This document shows, piece by piece, positions 7,659-16,906 of a stretch of DNA of 57,378 nucleotides. Origin of the DNA: an uncultured Muribaculaceae bacterium (GTDB lineage: Bacteria > Bacteroidota > Bacteroidia > Bacteroidales > Muribaculaceae). The notes beneath the pieces were generated by a model. The model did no database searches, was not told the DNA's origin, and saw nothing but the letters and a program-made list of their open reading frames with translations. A program made the position numbers and the translations under genes. The stretch's first letter is position 1; the number at the start of each line of letters is the position of its first letter. The stretch lies in NCBI GenBank assembly GCA_905207535.1, contig CAJLLX010000003.1, forward strand, positions 1-57,378, in the 5' to 3' direction.

Positions 7659-8510
7659 ATGGATATTAAAACAGTAAATGACAGAGAGTTTGGCGGCGAG
7701 CGCGCGCTTTTCGCCGTAAAAAATGTGCGTCTGGTCAATTGCACCTTCCACGCCGGCGAATCGGCTCTGAAATGTACATCCAACATCGAGGCCGAGCAGT
7801 GTGTCTTCGAGGGCAAGTATCCGTTCTGGCATACCGACGGCTTTAAGGTCACCGACTGCACCTTCACACCCGACGCCCGTGCCGCGCTCTGGTATTCGCG
7901 CAATCTGGTGATGAAACACACGCGTGTCAACGCTCCCAAGATGTTTCGCGAGATGGACAATCTGGTCATCGAGGATGTGGAGATTCCCGACGCACAGGAG
8001 ACCCTCTGGAGCTGCCGCGGAGTGAGGCTGAAAGGTGTCACCGTCAAAAATGCCGACTACATCTTCATGCACAGCTCCGATATCGACATCGACGGCTATC
8101 GCCAGGACGGCAACTACTCCTTCCAGTACTGCCGTAATGTGGTGATACGCAACGCCGTGATCAACTCAAAAGACGCCTTCTGGGAGACCGACAATGTCAC
8201 CGTCTACGACTCCGAAATCAACGGCGAATACCTCGGCTGGCACTCGCGCAATCTGCATCTGGTGCGCTGCCGCATCAACGGCACCCAGCCGCTCTGCTAC
8301 ACCGAAGGCCTGGTGATGGAAGACTGCACCATGGGCGATGAGTGCGACCTCGCCTTTGAGGACAGCGACCTGCAGGCCACGGTCAACTCGGCCATCGTGA
8401 GTGTGAAAAATCCGCGCACCGGCCGGCTTCACGCCCTCACAATCGGCGAGGTGATTACCGACGGGAATATCCTTCCCCCGGCCGACTGCGTGATAGATAC
8501 AGAGATCTGA
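7659..8510 (+). CDS. DUF3737 family protein (right-handed beta-helix type)
   Basis: A 283-residue protein with short repeated strands of the form NVxxxNCxFxxxxAxW, as in VRLVNCTFHAGE, FKVTDCTFTPD and LHLVRCRINGT. Regular Cys and Trp turns indicate a beta-helix, as expected for DUF3737. There is no signal peptide, so it is probably cytoplasmic. The biochemical role of the family is unknown. It is the first gene of a likely operon with a PatB-type lyase and a MATE exporter, 33 bases before the lyase, and has a good promoter. Confidence 0.85.
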   Translation: MDIKTVNDREFGGERALFAVKNVRLVNCTFHAGESALKCTSNIEAEQCVFEGKYPFWHTDGFKVTDCTFTPDARAALWYSRNLVMKHTRVNAPKMFREMDNLVIEDVEIPDAQETLWSCRGVRLKGVTVKNADYIFMHSSDIDIDGYRQDGNYSFQYCRNVVIRNAVINSKDAFWETDNVTVYDSEINGEYLGWHSRNLHLVRCRINGTQPLCYTEGLVMEDCTMGDECDLAFEDSDLQATVNSAIVSVKNPRTGRLHALTIGEVITDGNILPPADCVIDTEI

Positions 8511-8543
8511 TCATTCCTTTACCTCCTCCCCCCGTTCTGCCCA

Positions 8544-9749
8544 ATGAGCATATTCGATGAGATAGTGGAGCGACGCGGCAGCGGCTCCTACAAATGGGAT
8601 TCGTGCGGAGACCGCGATGTGATACCGCTGTGGGTCGCCGACATGGATTTTCGCACGGCGCCGGTGATCGTCGACGCCCTGCGGCGCAGGGTAGACCACG
8701 GTGTGTTCGGCTACACGCTCATAGACCAAGCCTACTACGAGGCGCTCACCCGATGGTTCGCCACCCGCCACTCCTACCGCATAGATCCCGCGATGGTGAT
8801 CTGCGTCCCCGGCGTGGTGCCCGCCATTTCGGCCATCATAAAGGCGCTGGTGCCCGCGGGCGACGGCGTGCTGGTGATGACTCCGGTCTACAACTGCTTC
8901 TTCTCCTCGATCCGCAACAACGGTTGCCGCATCGTGGAGAGCCCGCTGCAAAGAGTAGACCTGACGGACGGACGGTTCACCTACCGCATCGATTTCGACG
9001 GCCTGGAGCGTCAGGCAGCACGCCCGGATGTGAAGATGCTGCTCCTGTGCAACCCTCACAATCCGGCCGGACGCACCTGGACCCGCGACGAGCTCATGCG
9101 CGTGGCCGAGATCTGCCGCCGCCACTCGGTGAGGGTGGTCAGCGATGAGATCCACTGCGAACTCACCGCTCCCGGCACCTCCTACACCCCCTACGGCCCT
9201 ATAGATGCCGAAATCAACTCCGACCTCGGGCCTCAGGCCATCGTGTGCCTCTCCCCCTCCAAGGCCTTCAACACAGCCGGACTGCAGATAGCCAACATCG
9301 TGTGCCCCGACGCTCCGGTGAGGGCCTTTGTAGACCGCGCGGTCAATATCAACGAGGTGTGCGACGTGAATCCCTTCGGCGTGGTGGCCCTCAAGGCCGC
9401 CTACACCCCCGAGGGGGAGGCATGGCTCACCTCCCTGCGCCAATACATCTGGGAAAACTACCGCATGACGGTGGAGATGCTCCGCAAAGAGGTGCCGCAG
9501 TGCCCCGTGAGCCTCCTCGAAGCCACCTACCTCCCGTGGGTCGACATCCGCGCCACCGGCCGTACCGGCGAGCAACTCGAAGAGGAGCTGATCCGCAGCC
9601 ACAAGGTGTGGGTCAACTGCGGCGAGATGTACGGCACCGAGGGATATGTGCGGCTCAACATCGCCTGTCCGCGCAGCGTCCTCGCCGAGGGTCTGCGCCG
9701 CTTCACAGAAGGAATAAAATCAATTTTGTCATCTACCGGTCTTGCTTAA
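8544..9749 (+). CDS. MalY/PatB-family PLP-dependent C-S lyase (cystathionine beta-lyase-like)
   Basis: A 401-residue fold-type I aminotransferase-family enzyme. Visible marks are the N-terminal PLWVADMDF, the CNPHNPAGR stretch, SDEIHCEL, and SPSKAFNTAGLQ with the PLP-binding Lys. This family usually cleaves C-S bonds (cystathionine or cysteine conjugates) to give pyruvate, ammonia and a thiol; some members act as aminotransferases. The length is normal. It lies between DUF3737 and a MATE transporter, and its end overlaps the transporter start by 8 bases. The grouping suggests handling or export of a sulfur compound, but the substrate cannot be read. Confidence 0.88.
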   Translation: MSIFDEIVERRGSGSYKWDSCGDRDVIPLWVADMDFRTAPVIVDALRRRVDHGVFGYTLIDQAYYEALTRWFATRHSYRIDPAMVICVPGVVPAISAIIKALVPAGDGVLVMTPVYNCFFSSIRNNGCRIVESPLQRVDLTDGRFTYRIDFDGLERQAARPDVKMLLLCNPHNPAGRTWTRDELMRVAEICRRHSVRVVSDEIHCELTAPGTSYTPYGPIDAEINSDLGPQAIVCLSPSKAFNTAGLQIANIVCPDAPVRAFVDRAVNINEVCDVNPFGVVALKAAYTPEGEAWLTSLRQYIWENYRMTVEMLRKEVPQCPVSLLEATYLPWVDIRATGRTGEQLEEELIRSHKVWVNCGEMYGTEGYVRLNIACPRSVLAEGLRRFTEGIKSILSSTGLA

Positions 9750-11193
9750 ACTTATACAATCAGGAGCCCCACTGAGCTTCCGTCAGCGACTGATGCTGAC
9801 GGCCCAACTGTCGTGGCCGGCCATCATGGCCCAGCTGTCGAGCATCCTTATGCAGTATATCGACGCGGCCATGGTAGGACGCCTCGGCGCCGACGACAGC
9901 GCTGCCGTGGGCCTGGTGAGCACCAGCCTGTGGCTCTTCTGGGGCCTTTGCTCCTCGGCCATGGTGGGATTTTCGGTGCAGGTGGCCCACCGCATGGGGG
10001 CTGCCGACTATGCCGGCGCCCGCTCGGTGCTCCGTCAGGGACTACTCTCGGCGCTGATTTTCGGATGCTTCCTGGCCATCATCGGAGGTGCCATAGCCTT
10101 CCCGCTCCCCGGCTGGCTCGGGGGAGAGGGGGAGAAGGTGTGCCACGGTGCCTCGCTCTATTTCATGGTCTTCGTGGCGGCGCTGCCGCTGCTTACGCTC
10201 AACTATCTCGGGGGCGGAGTGCTCCGCGCTTCCGGCAACATGAAGGTAGCCGGAGGCATCAATGTGCTGATGTGCCTGCTCGATGTGGTGTTCAATTTCT
10301 TCTTCATCTTCCCCACGCGGCCGCTGCTGCTCGGTGGGATGGAGATTACCATCCCCGGCCTCGGGCTCGGGGTGCTCGGCGCGGCTCTCGGCACCGTGGC
10401 CGCCGAGATTATCTCCGCAGCCCTGATGCTGTGGTTCGCCACCATGCGCCAACCCGAACTGGCCATCTTCGGCCGCAGGGCAATGCGCAGCGGCATCAAG
10501 GAGCAAAACTTTTTCCGCCGCTTCATCCCCACAGGATCGGTGCTCCGCAATGCCTTGAAGGTGTCGGCGCCGATGACCCTGGAACACGGGGTGATCTGCG
10601 GCGCTCAGATCATGGTCACCGTCATCGTGGCGCCTCTCGGCGTGATGGCCATTGCGGCCAACGCCTTCGCCGTCACCGCCGAAGCGCTCTGCTACATGCC
10701 CGGCTACGGCATAGGCGACGCCGCCACCACTCTGGTGGGCCAAAGCTACGGCGCACGTCGCAAGGACCTCGCGCGACAGTTCGGCTACCTCACCGTGGGG
10801 CTCGGCATGGCCGTGATGACGCTGATGGGTGTGATCCTGTGGATTGGCGCACCGGCCGTGATGGCGTTCCTCTCCCCCGTGCAGGAGATACAGCAGCTCG
10901 GCACCTCGGCGCTCCGCATCGAGGCGTGGGCCGAACCGATGTTTGCCGCCTCTATCGTGGCCTACGGCGTGATGGTGGGTGTAGGCGACACGGTGGTTCC
11001 GGCGGCGATGAATTTTTCCAGCATCTGGCTTGTGCGCCTCCCCATCGCGGCGCTTCTCGCCCCCTCGATGGGCCTCGACGGGGTGTGGCTGGCCATGTGC
11101 ATCGAGCTTTGCTTCCGTGGACTCATCTTCCTCCGGCGCCTTTTCAAAGGCACCTGGCTCAAGCATGGCCTCAACACCGGCTCCGCCTCATAG
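9742..11193 (+). CDS. MATE family multidrug/metabolite efflux transporter
   Basis: A 483-residue protein with about twelve membrane segments in two homologous halves. Typical MATE patterns include LSWPAIMAQLSSILMQYIDAAMVGRLG near the start and GIGDAATTLVGQSYGA in the second half. Such proteins export drugs or metabolites by Na+ or H+ antiport across the inner membrane. It uses a TTG start that overlaps the upstream lyase gene by 8 bases, supporting translational coupling. A long bidirectional hairpin follows at 11211-11260. Confidence 0.9.
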   Translation: MLKLIQSGAPLSFRQRLMLTAQLSWPAIMAQLSSILMQYIDAAMVGRLGADDSAAVGLVSTSLWLFWGLCSSAMVGFSVQVAHRMGAADYAGARSVLRQGLLSALIFGCFLAIIGGAIAFPLPGWLGGEGEKVCHGASLYFMVFVAALPLLTLNYLGGGVLRASGNMKVAGGINVLMCLLDVVFNFFFIFPTRPLLLGGMEITIPGLGLGVLGAALGTVAAEIISAALMLWFATMRQPELAIFGRRAMRSGIKEQNFFRRFIPTGSVLRNALKVSAPMTLEHGVICGAQIMVTVIVAPLGVMAIAANAFAVTAEALCYMPGYGIGDAATTLVGQSYGARRKDLARQFGYLTVGLGMAVMTLMGVILWIGAPAVMAFLSPVQEIQQLGTSALRIEAWAEPMFAASIVAYGVMVGVGDTVVPAAMNFSSIWLVRLPIAALLAPSMGLDGVWLAMCIELCFRGLIFLRRLFKGTWLKHGLNTGSAS

Positions 11194-11210
11194 CCGGCAG
11201 CATAACGGAT

Positions 11211-11260
11211 ATAAACGCCACGGGGCTGTGCCAAAAATGGCGCAGCCCCGTGGCGTTTAT
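11211..11260. terminator. Bidirectional intrinsic terminator between convergent genes
   Basis: A 22-base arm (11211-11232) and its complement (11239-11260) form a stem with a single G-U-type mismatch around the loop AAAAAT. The outer AT pairs give T-rich tails on both strands. It lies between the MATE gene (+) and the large Schlafen-domain gene (-). Confidence 0.85.
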
Positions 11261-11282
11261 TACAAAAAATCGAATTTTTGCT

Positions 11283-14200
11283 TTAGCCCTGGGCGAACTG
11301 CCGGCGGCGGTTCTCAGCAAAGAGGCGGCGCTCCTCTTCGGAGGCGATGCGATTGTTGGTGTTGCCGTTGCGGATAAACATCGAGCCGTCGGTCATGGCC
11401 ACAGCCCTCTCCGAGGGGCGCACGGTGACCACAAACACATATTTGCCGTCGATATAGTCGAAATCGCCGCGGATATGCTCGGCGCTGAGGTTCACGCCGT
11501 TGTTGGTACTGCCGAAATAGCGGTTGATGCCGTTGGCAAAACGCACCTTAAATTTGTCCTGCACATCCACGATGTCGTAGTCGTCGTAGTTGTCGTTGAT
11601 ATATTTGAAATCCTCGTGCAGACCGTTGATCTCGCAGTTGTCGCGCACGCCGATATAGAGCGTGCCGCCGGCAGTGTTGAGAAATCCGCAGATTTTCTGC
11701 ATGATTTCGGCCATCTGGCGCTGCTCGTCGGGCTGCATATGGCCTCCGGCGGGATAGATCATCGAGGTCTTGAGCTCTACGATGTCGCTCTCTTCCGGTA
11801 TCGAGGTCTCCGAGTCGGCCGGTTTGAGCCCGAGGGTGGCAAAGATGTCGCTGCGCAGGTTGCGGCGCTCGCTTGAGGTCTGATGGATACCCTGCAGCAG
11901 GTTGTAGGCCATCACCTGGCGTGCCAGCGAGGCGAGCATCAGGTTGTCGGCCCCTCCGGCAATCTCGCTGAGGTAGCCGCATTGGTCCCAGGGCGCGCCG
12001 AAGAGGGTGAGAATGCGCAGCTCCACCACAAGGTGGCTGATGGCCGGATCGGTCTCGGCCGAGTGCTCGGCGCGGTCGCAAAGCGCCTTCACTTTAGCGA
12101 GATCGGGGCGCCCGGTGTCGGCAAAATCGGTAATAGCCTTCAGCAGCTCCATGCGCAGAGTGAAATTGCGCTCCGCCACACTGTCGGAGACCATCGCCGA
12201 CAGTATCTTGCCCACGGCGAGATAGCTGTAAGCCACGGGATATTTGTCGGGATAGAGCTGCGAGAGGCTGTCGACGAGGCGTATCACCTCGCTCACATGC
12301 TCGTCGTCGAGAAATGCGCTCGATTCCCTCATGGCATCTGTCAGGTCCACGCTTTCATTCACGTAGATTTTACCCCCGGCAAAGTCGTACATCAGGAAGT
12401 TCATCGCCTCCTCGCAGTACTGGCCGAGGTCGCTCTCCTCGCCGACGATGCGCCCCAGCTGGCCGTTGACTATGATGTTGGTATCGGGTTTGGCACGGTC
12501 GCGGTCCACAAACTGTATGCGGAATTCCACCACATCGCCCTTCTCCAGTTTCGTATCGCCGTTTTTCGGCAGCGAGAAGGTGAATCCTTCCTTGGCCAGA
12601 CCGAGATAATACATCGGATTGCGGTCGGTCTCGGTAATCACACCCTCCAGCACCGTCTCGTCGTCGCGAAATTGCGATGCTTTCTCATAGATAAATGTCG
12701 CCACCCTCTTGCGCATGCTGAGCACAAGGCTGTCGTCGTCGGCAATATCCTCCACCACAGCCTGCACAAGAAGCTGACTGTCATTGGCGCCGGTGAAAGT
12801 ATATTCCGAAGCGTTGACATGGTAGACTACCACATCCCTGATGTTCATCTTGCCTTTCCCCTCATAGCTCGGATCCTCGAGCACGCACTGGAGGATGATA
12901 TCCGAGTTGTCGCGGTAGCTTCCGGTGACGCGGATGGTCACCTCGTCGCCTACCGAGGGGCGCTGCTTCTGTCCGCTGAGCCTTGTAGTGCGGCTGCCGC
13001 GCTCGGTGACGGCGGCGATAGCCTCCTGCCACATGCGGTGAATGCGGTTCATGTTCTGCTCCGTGGCCGTCACGCGCTCTTTGAGCTTGTCGGGGAGCAG
13101 GATCTGTATGTCGCGGTCGGGGAAAAGCTTGGAGGGGAGCACCTTCTTGACCGTGGCCATGTTGTCGGTGCGGCCAATGAGCATGGAGTTGCAGCTCATG
13201 CAGAGGTTTATCCCCGCGCCGTCGTATACGGCCGTAAAACCGGGATTCTCGTTGCCGGTCTTGGCCGTGAGGCGCGTGGTACAGAGCATGGTGATATTGT
13301 CGAGATCGGCCCAGGTAAACTCCAGGCGGCTGTCGGTCTGCTCCAGCAGGGCGTCGAAGGCCTTTTCGATGAGCCGGCGGGTGTTGGCGGCGTTTGCCTT
13401 GTTGAAAAGCGACGCATATCGGTAGAGCATGGCGCGGTAGAGGCCCCACTTGGGGAAATCCTTGTCGGTGGTGAGCAGCAGGAGCATGGCTATGGCCGTG
13501 ACAAGCTCGCGGGTGGATCCGCGGTCGGCATATCCGGCAAAGCGGTTCTCGTTGTTGATGAAGATATTCAGCATCTGTATGAAGGCGTTGCTGAAGTTCT
13601 CCATGAAGGTGGCGTCGGCATACCGCGCCTGTATGGCCTTGAAAATGTCGGTGATATATGTGCGCACAAACGACGGCGCGAGGCTGAACACTGCCATGAC
13701 GATGCGCATCTTGCGCGCCGGGCGGTAGATATAGCCGGTGGTGGTGAGGCTGTTGATCACGCGGAGGATAAACTCCTCGGCTCTCCCCTGGTCGAAGATG
13801 TCGAGAGCCTCGAGATAGTCGCCGGCCGAGGTGATGGCCCCCGACACGCGCTGGCGTGCCTCTTCGCGCTCGCGCTCGTTGAAATGGCTGAAGTAGTCGG
13901 AGTTTTCAATCAGATATGTGCACACCTCTATGAAGGCCGAGATCATCTGATTCTGATGCTTGTGGCGCCTGGTAAGCCAGCGGGGCAGCTCGGCCTCCAC
14001 AGCGTCGATAGCCATAAGCACCCATCGCGGATTGCCGCTCTGAGCCTCGGCCCAGATGGGGGCCATCCCCTCGTAGGTGCGGAATGCGCGGTAGAGCAGA
14101 CGCCCGGCCGGACGGTTGCTCACCGAATACTCCATAATCACCTCGGGCGAGTAGACCGGCATGCGGCGCTCCTCGTTGTCGGCCTTGATATCGAGACGCA

Positions 14201-14591
14201 GATAGCCCGGCTCGATGGCTGTCACCTTCCCCTTCACCACGTCTCCGCGCTTGAGGGCGGCGCCGGGAGCCACGGGGATACGGTGGTTGATCCCCTGCGA
14301 GTCGTCGATGAGGGTCTGCATGCCGTTGTAGCGCTCGCTGAGCACGCGGAAAGTGTAGGTCTCCCCTACCGTATAGATCTGCGGCAGCAGGGCCGCAAGG
14401 TCCTGCTTGAGCTGTCCGCCGTTGTAGATACACTGCAACTCCTTGGGCGGATTTGACTTCTGAAAGTTGTAGGCCGGCACCTGATACTGCGCTCCGGCAT
14501 GCTCCACGGTGAGATAGGGGCGTCCGCGGTCTATCAGCACTCCGATAGCCACCACGGGCAGAGTATATTTCTGATTCTCAGTAAATGCCAT
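11283..14591 (-). CDS. Very large protein with OB/S1-like N-terminus and C-terminal Schlafen AlbA_2-like domain
   Basis: A 1102-residue soluble protein. The last ~170 residues carry the Schlafen AlbA_2 pattern: DIVELKTSMIYPAGG, then KICGFLNTAGGTLYIGVRDN and INGLHEDFKYI, then the closing MFIRNGNTNN. This domain binds nucleic acid or nucleotides, and in some relatives cleaves RNA. The N-terminal ~150 residues (YTFRVLSERYNGMQTLIDD; GDVVKGKVTAIEPGYLRLDI) look like S1/OB-type modules, and further such segments recur near the middle (GDEVTIRVTGSYRDNSDIIL; LEKGDVVEFRIQFVD). A long helical region (~180-480) separates them. It probably acts on RNA or ribosome-linked substrates; the specific role is unknown. 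It may be read with the upstream aminotransferase, although a hairpin lies between. Confidence 0.8.
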   Translation of the reverse strand: MAFTENQKYTLPVVAIGVLIDRGRPYLTVEHAGAQYQVPAYNFQKSNPPKELQCIYNGGQLKQDLAALLPQIYTVGETYTFRVLSERYNGMQTLIDDSQGINHRIPVAPGAALKRGDVVKGKVTAIEPGYLRLDIKADNEERRMPVYSPEVIMEYSVSNRPAGRLLYRAFRTYEGMAPIWAEAQSGNPRWVLMAIDAVEAELPRWLTRRHKHQNQMISAFIEVCTYLIENSDYFSHFNEREREEARQRVSGAITSAGDYLEALDIFDQGRAEEFILRVINSLTTTGYIYRPARKMRIVMAVFSLAPSFVRTYITDIFKAIQARYADATFMENFSNAFIQMLNIFINNENRFAGYADRGSTRELVTAIAMLLLLTTDKDFPKWGLYRAMLYRYASLFNKANAANTRRLIEKAFDALLEQTDSRLEFTWADLDNITMLCTTRLTAKTGNENPGFTAVYDGAGINLCMSCNSMLIGRTDNMATVKKVLPSKLFPDRDIQILLPDKLKERVTATEQNMNRIHRMWQEAIAAVTERGSRTTRLSGQKQRPSVGDEVTIRVTGSYRDNSDIILQCVLEDPSYEGKGKMNIRDVVVYHVNASEYTFTGANDSQLLVQAVVEDIADDDSLVLSMRKRVATFIYEKASQFRDDETVLEGVITETDRNPMYYLGLAKEGFTFSLPKNGDTKLEKGDVVEFRIQFVDRDRAKPDTNIIVNGQLGRIVGEESDLGQYCEEAMNFLMYDFAGGKIYVNESVDLTDAMRESSAFLDDEHVSEVIRLVDSLSQLYPDKYPVAYSYLAVGKILSAMVSDSVAERNFTLRMELLKAITDFADTGRPDLAKVKALCDRAEHSAETDPAISHLVVELRILTLFGAPWDQCGYLSEIAGGADNLMLASLARQVMAYNLLQGIHQTSSERRNLRSDIFATLGLKPADSETSIPEESDIVELKTSMIYPAGGHMQPDEQRQMAEIMQKICGFLNTAGGTLYIGVRDNCEINGLHEDFKYINDNYDDYDIVDVQDKFKVRFANGINRYFGSTNNGVNLSAEHIRGDFDYIDGKYVFVVTVRPSERAVAMTDGSMFIRNGNTNNRIASEEERRLFAENRRRQFAQG

Positions 14592-14645
14592 TTCAGCAGA
14601 TGATTAGAAATAAGGGAAAGAGATTGATGGTATTAAATATATAAG

Positions 14646-14672
14646 CCTCCACCCCCGCGAAGGGGGAGGAGG
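14646..14672 (-). terminator. Hairpin after the aminotransferase gene
   Basis: Arms CCTCC-A-CCCCC (14646-14656) and GGGGG-A-GGAGG (14662-14672) pair with one central mismatch over a 5-base loop. The hairpin lies 9 bases downstream of the aminotransferase stop on the - strand. The tail is only weakly T-rich, so it may attenuate rather than stop transcription. Confidence 0.55.
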
Positions 14673-14680
14673 TCAGATTT

Positions 14681-15907
14681 TCATGATTCGGAAGCGGCAC
14701 TGCGGGCATGCTCCGGAAGGGAGTTGTAGGTGTCGAGAGCCACACGGAGCACCTCCATGGCCTCCTTGAGGTCCTCGCGGCTGAGCACATAGGCTATGCG
14801 CACCTCGTCACGTCCCATGCCGGGAGTGGTGTAGAAGCCCGAAGCCGGAGCCATGAACACCGTCTTACCCTCGTAGGAGAACTCTTCGAGGCACCAGGCG
14901 CAGAATTTGTCGGCATCGTCGACCGGAAGGCGTGCCACAGTGTAGAACGCACCCATAGGGATGGGGCTGTAGACGCCGGGGATCTTGTTGAGCTCGTCGA
15001 TGAGAAATTTGCGACGGTCCACATACTCGTTGTATGTCTCGAGCATATACTCCTTGGGGGTATCGATGGAAGCCTCGGCCACAATCTGACCCAGCAACGG
15101 CGGGCTGAGACGCGCCTGGCAAAATTTCATGATATTCTTCTTGAGCTGCGGATGCTTGGTGATGAGCGCACCCACACGGATGCCGCACTCGTTGTAGCGC
15201 TTCGACACCGAGTCGATCAGCACCACCTGCTCCTCGATGCCCGGCAGATGGAAGGCCGAGATGTAGGGAGCGCCGGTGTAGCAAAATTCGCGGTACACCT
15301 CGTCGGAGAAGAGGAAGAGGTCGTGCTTCTTCACGAGGTCGCGCAGCTGCAGCATCTCTTTCATCGAATAGAGATAGCCGGTAGGATTGTTGGGGTTGCA
15401 GATCAGTATCCCCTTGGTGCGCGGAGTGATCAGCTCCTCAAACTTCTCGAGCGGCGGCAGGGCGAACCCCTCGTCGATGCTCGACGGGATAGTCACAATT
15501 TTGGCTCCCGCCGAGATGGCGAAAGCCATATAGTTGGCATAGGCCGGCTCCGGCACTATGATTTCGTCGCCCGGATCGAGGCAAGCCATAAAGGCGAACA
15601 GCACGGCTTCGGATCCGCCGGTGGTGACGATGATGTCGTCGACATCCACGCGGATATCATAGGTGCGGTAATACTGCTGCAACTTCTGCCGCAGCGAGAG
15701 CAGACCCTCGGAGGGGCTGTACTCCAGCACCTCGCGATGGATATTGCGCACGGCCTCCAGCCCCTGCGGAGGGGTGGGGATGTCGGGCTGTCCGATATTG
15801 AGGTGATATACTTTTATCCCTTTGGCCTTGGCCTTGTTGGCCAGAGGTACCAGTCGGCGTATAGGGGAAGCGGGCATCTCCGTGCCGCGCTGTGAAACTT
15901 TTGGCAT
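14681..15907 (-). CDS. Fold-type I aminotransferase (aspartate/aromatic class, AspC-like)
   Basis: A 408-residue PLP enzyme. Landmarks are HLNIGQPDIPTP near the N-terminus, TTGGSEAVLFAF, CNPNNPTGYLYS, FSDEVYREFCY, the PLP-Lys region SVSKRYNECGIRVG, and the late Arg in DEVRIAYV. It transfers amino groups between an amino acid and a 2-oxo acid; the substrate is not clear from motifs. The start MPKVSQRGTEMP at 15907 was chosen because a TAATTTTG promoter element lies 27-34 bases upstream. A longer reading from 16006 would run through that promoter. Confidence 0.88.
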   Translation of the reverse strand: MPKVSQRGTEMPASPIRRLVPLANKAKAKGIKVYHLNIGQPDIPTPPQGLEAVRNIHREVLEYSPSEGLLSLRQKLQQYYRTYDIRVDVDDIIVTTGGSEAVLFAFMACLDPGDEIIVPEPAYANYMAFAISAGAKIVTIPSSIDEGFALPPLEKFEELITPRTKGILICNPNNPTGYLYSMKEMLQLRDLVKKHDLFLFSDEVYREFCYTGAPYISAFHLPGIEEQVVLIDSVSKRYNECGIRVGALITKHPQLKKNIMKFCQARLSPPLLGQIVAEASIDTPKEYMLETYNEYVDRRKFLIDELNKIPGVYSPIPMGAFYTVARLPVDDADKFCAWCLEEFSYEGKTVFMAPASGFYTTPGMGRDEVRIAYVLSREDLKEAMEVLRVALDTYNSLPEHARSAASES

Positions 15908-15933
15908 CTTTGTCGGTTTGATTCTTTTCACTA

Positions 15934-15941
15934 CAAAATTA
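15934..15941 (-). promoter_or_regulatory. -7 promoter element of the aminotransferase gene
   Basis: TAATTTTG is read on the - strand, 27 bases upstream of the chosen start codon. No convincing -33 TTTG at the right spacing was found, so only the -7 element is called. Confidence 0.5.
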
Positions 15942-16101
15942 GGTAAATTTCTGCAAAAACCAACCATAAAAGCCATTTTTAGGCCCGCAAAACGCGATTT
16001 AGCCATCTCTATGGCTCAAAAACAGACGAAACCCGTATCATTTTGCTGATACAGGTCACGTGGAAAGTATATAGAGAATTTTGTTTGACCGCCTTTTAGC
16101 G

Positions 16102-16122
16102 CTGCCGGATTGTGTCCGGCAG
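16102..16122 (-). terminator. Hairpin directly after the PepSY-like gene
   Basis: An 8-base perfect stem CTGCCGGA / TCCGGCAG with a 5-base loop begins immediately after the stop codon. A second hairpin with GTATCA/TGATAC arms lies at 16035-16052, followed on the - strand by a T-rich stretch. Together they probably end transcription. Confidence 0.6.
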
Positions 16123-16689
16123 TCATTTGTCGACGATGAGGGTCAGCACACCTGTGCTGTCGTAGCATACCTGCTCGAATACCGGATCGGCCACCTCCAG
16201 GCGGTAGCCCCCCTTGCCATCGTGGTGCACAGCCTCCACACATTCCTTAAATCCATTGTGGTCGAGCAGATGATACAGCTTGCCGGGCACCACAGCCTTC
16301 AGCAGCACGGGCGAAAGGGAGTAGTTGTCGGGAGCTTCGATCTCCAGGAGGTTGCCCTTGCCGTCAAACTCCATCTCGATGCCGTCGGCGAGCTCTATCT
16401 CGAAGTCGCCCGAGGTAAACTGCTTTTCACATTTCACCACTGCATGGCCGTCGCAATGCTTCTGCAGAAATTTGCGGGCCTTCGAGGGTATGGAGCTGTA
16501 ATCCACGCTGCCCGACACCACCGGACCTACCCCGGTGTATCCCTGAGGCACTTCGGGCACCGAAGCCCGCGGTGCGATATATTCGCGAATGTCCTGCGCC
16601 GTGGCTGCCATCGTAGCCAGCACTGCAATCACTATGGTGGAGAGGATTATCTTGATCGACTCTGCTGAAAAAGAATGAGACGCTTTCAT
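16123..16689 (-). CDS. Secreted PepSY-like domain protein
   Basis: A 188-residue protein with an N-terminal signal or anchor (IKIILSTIVIAVLATMAATAQ). One clear PepSY-like unit follows (IPSKARKFLQKHCDGHAVVKC then FEIELADGIEMEFDGKGNLLEI), and a second, degenerate unit covers the C-terminal half. Bacteroidota PepSY-like proteins are periplasmic or secreted small-domain proteins of unclear function. It is isolated from neighbours by ~200 bases on each side. Confidence 0.75.
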   Translation of the reverse strand: MKASHSFSAESIKIILSTIVIAVLATMAATAQDIREYIAPRASVPEVPQGYTGVGPVVSGSVDYSSIPSKARKFLQKHCDGHAVVKCEKQFTSGDFEIELADGIEMEFDGKGNLLEIEAPDNYSLSPVLLKAVVPGKLYHLLDHNGFKECVEAVHHDGKGGYRLEVADPVFEQVCYDSTGVLTLIVDK

Positions 16690-16906
16690 TGTAGTACGGT
16701 ATTTTTTACATCTTATGTTGACTCTTATGCTTCGGGCACCGCGGCTCGGCCGCCGCCCTACTAACAGAATTTAGCGCTCTTTCATCCTCGGAGCAATAAC
16801 TCTGTTTTTTGAATTGAAACACATTTGTAACATCAAATGTTCACCTCAGCATCCTTTTTGGCGCCACTCCCCTGCTCGGGCTCTTGGCGCCACTCCCCTC
16901 CCTCGA

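Noticed and set aside
9813..11876. A 687-codon open frame on the + strand
   Set aside because: It is a frame-shifted shadow of the MATE gene and runs on into the antisense of the Schlafen-domain gene. Its composition (Arg/His/Gly/Pro-rich) is typical of GC-rich shadow frames.
11883..14456. An 857-codon open frame antisense to the Schlafen-domain gene
   Set aside because: Long antisense frames are common in GC-rich genes; the - strand frame has recognisable domains and normal codon use, this one does not.
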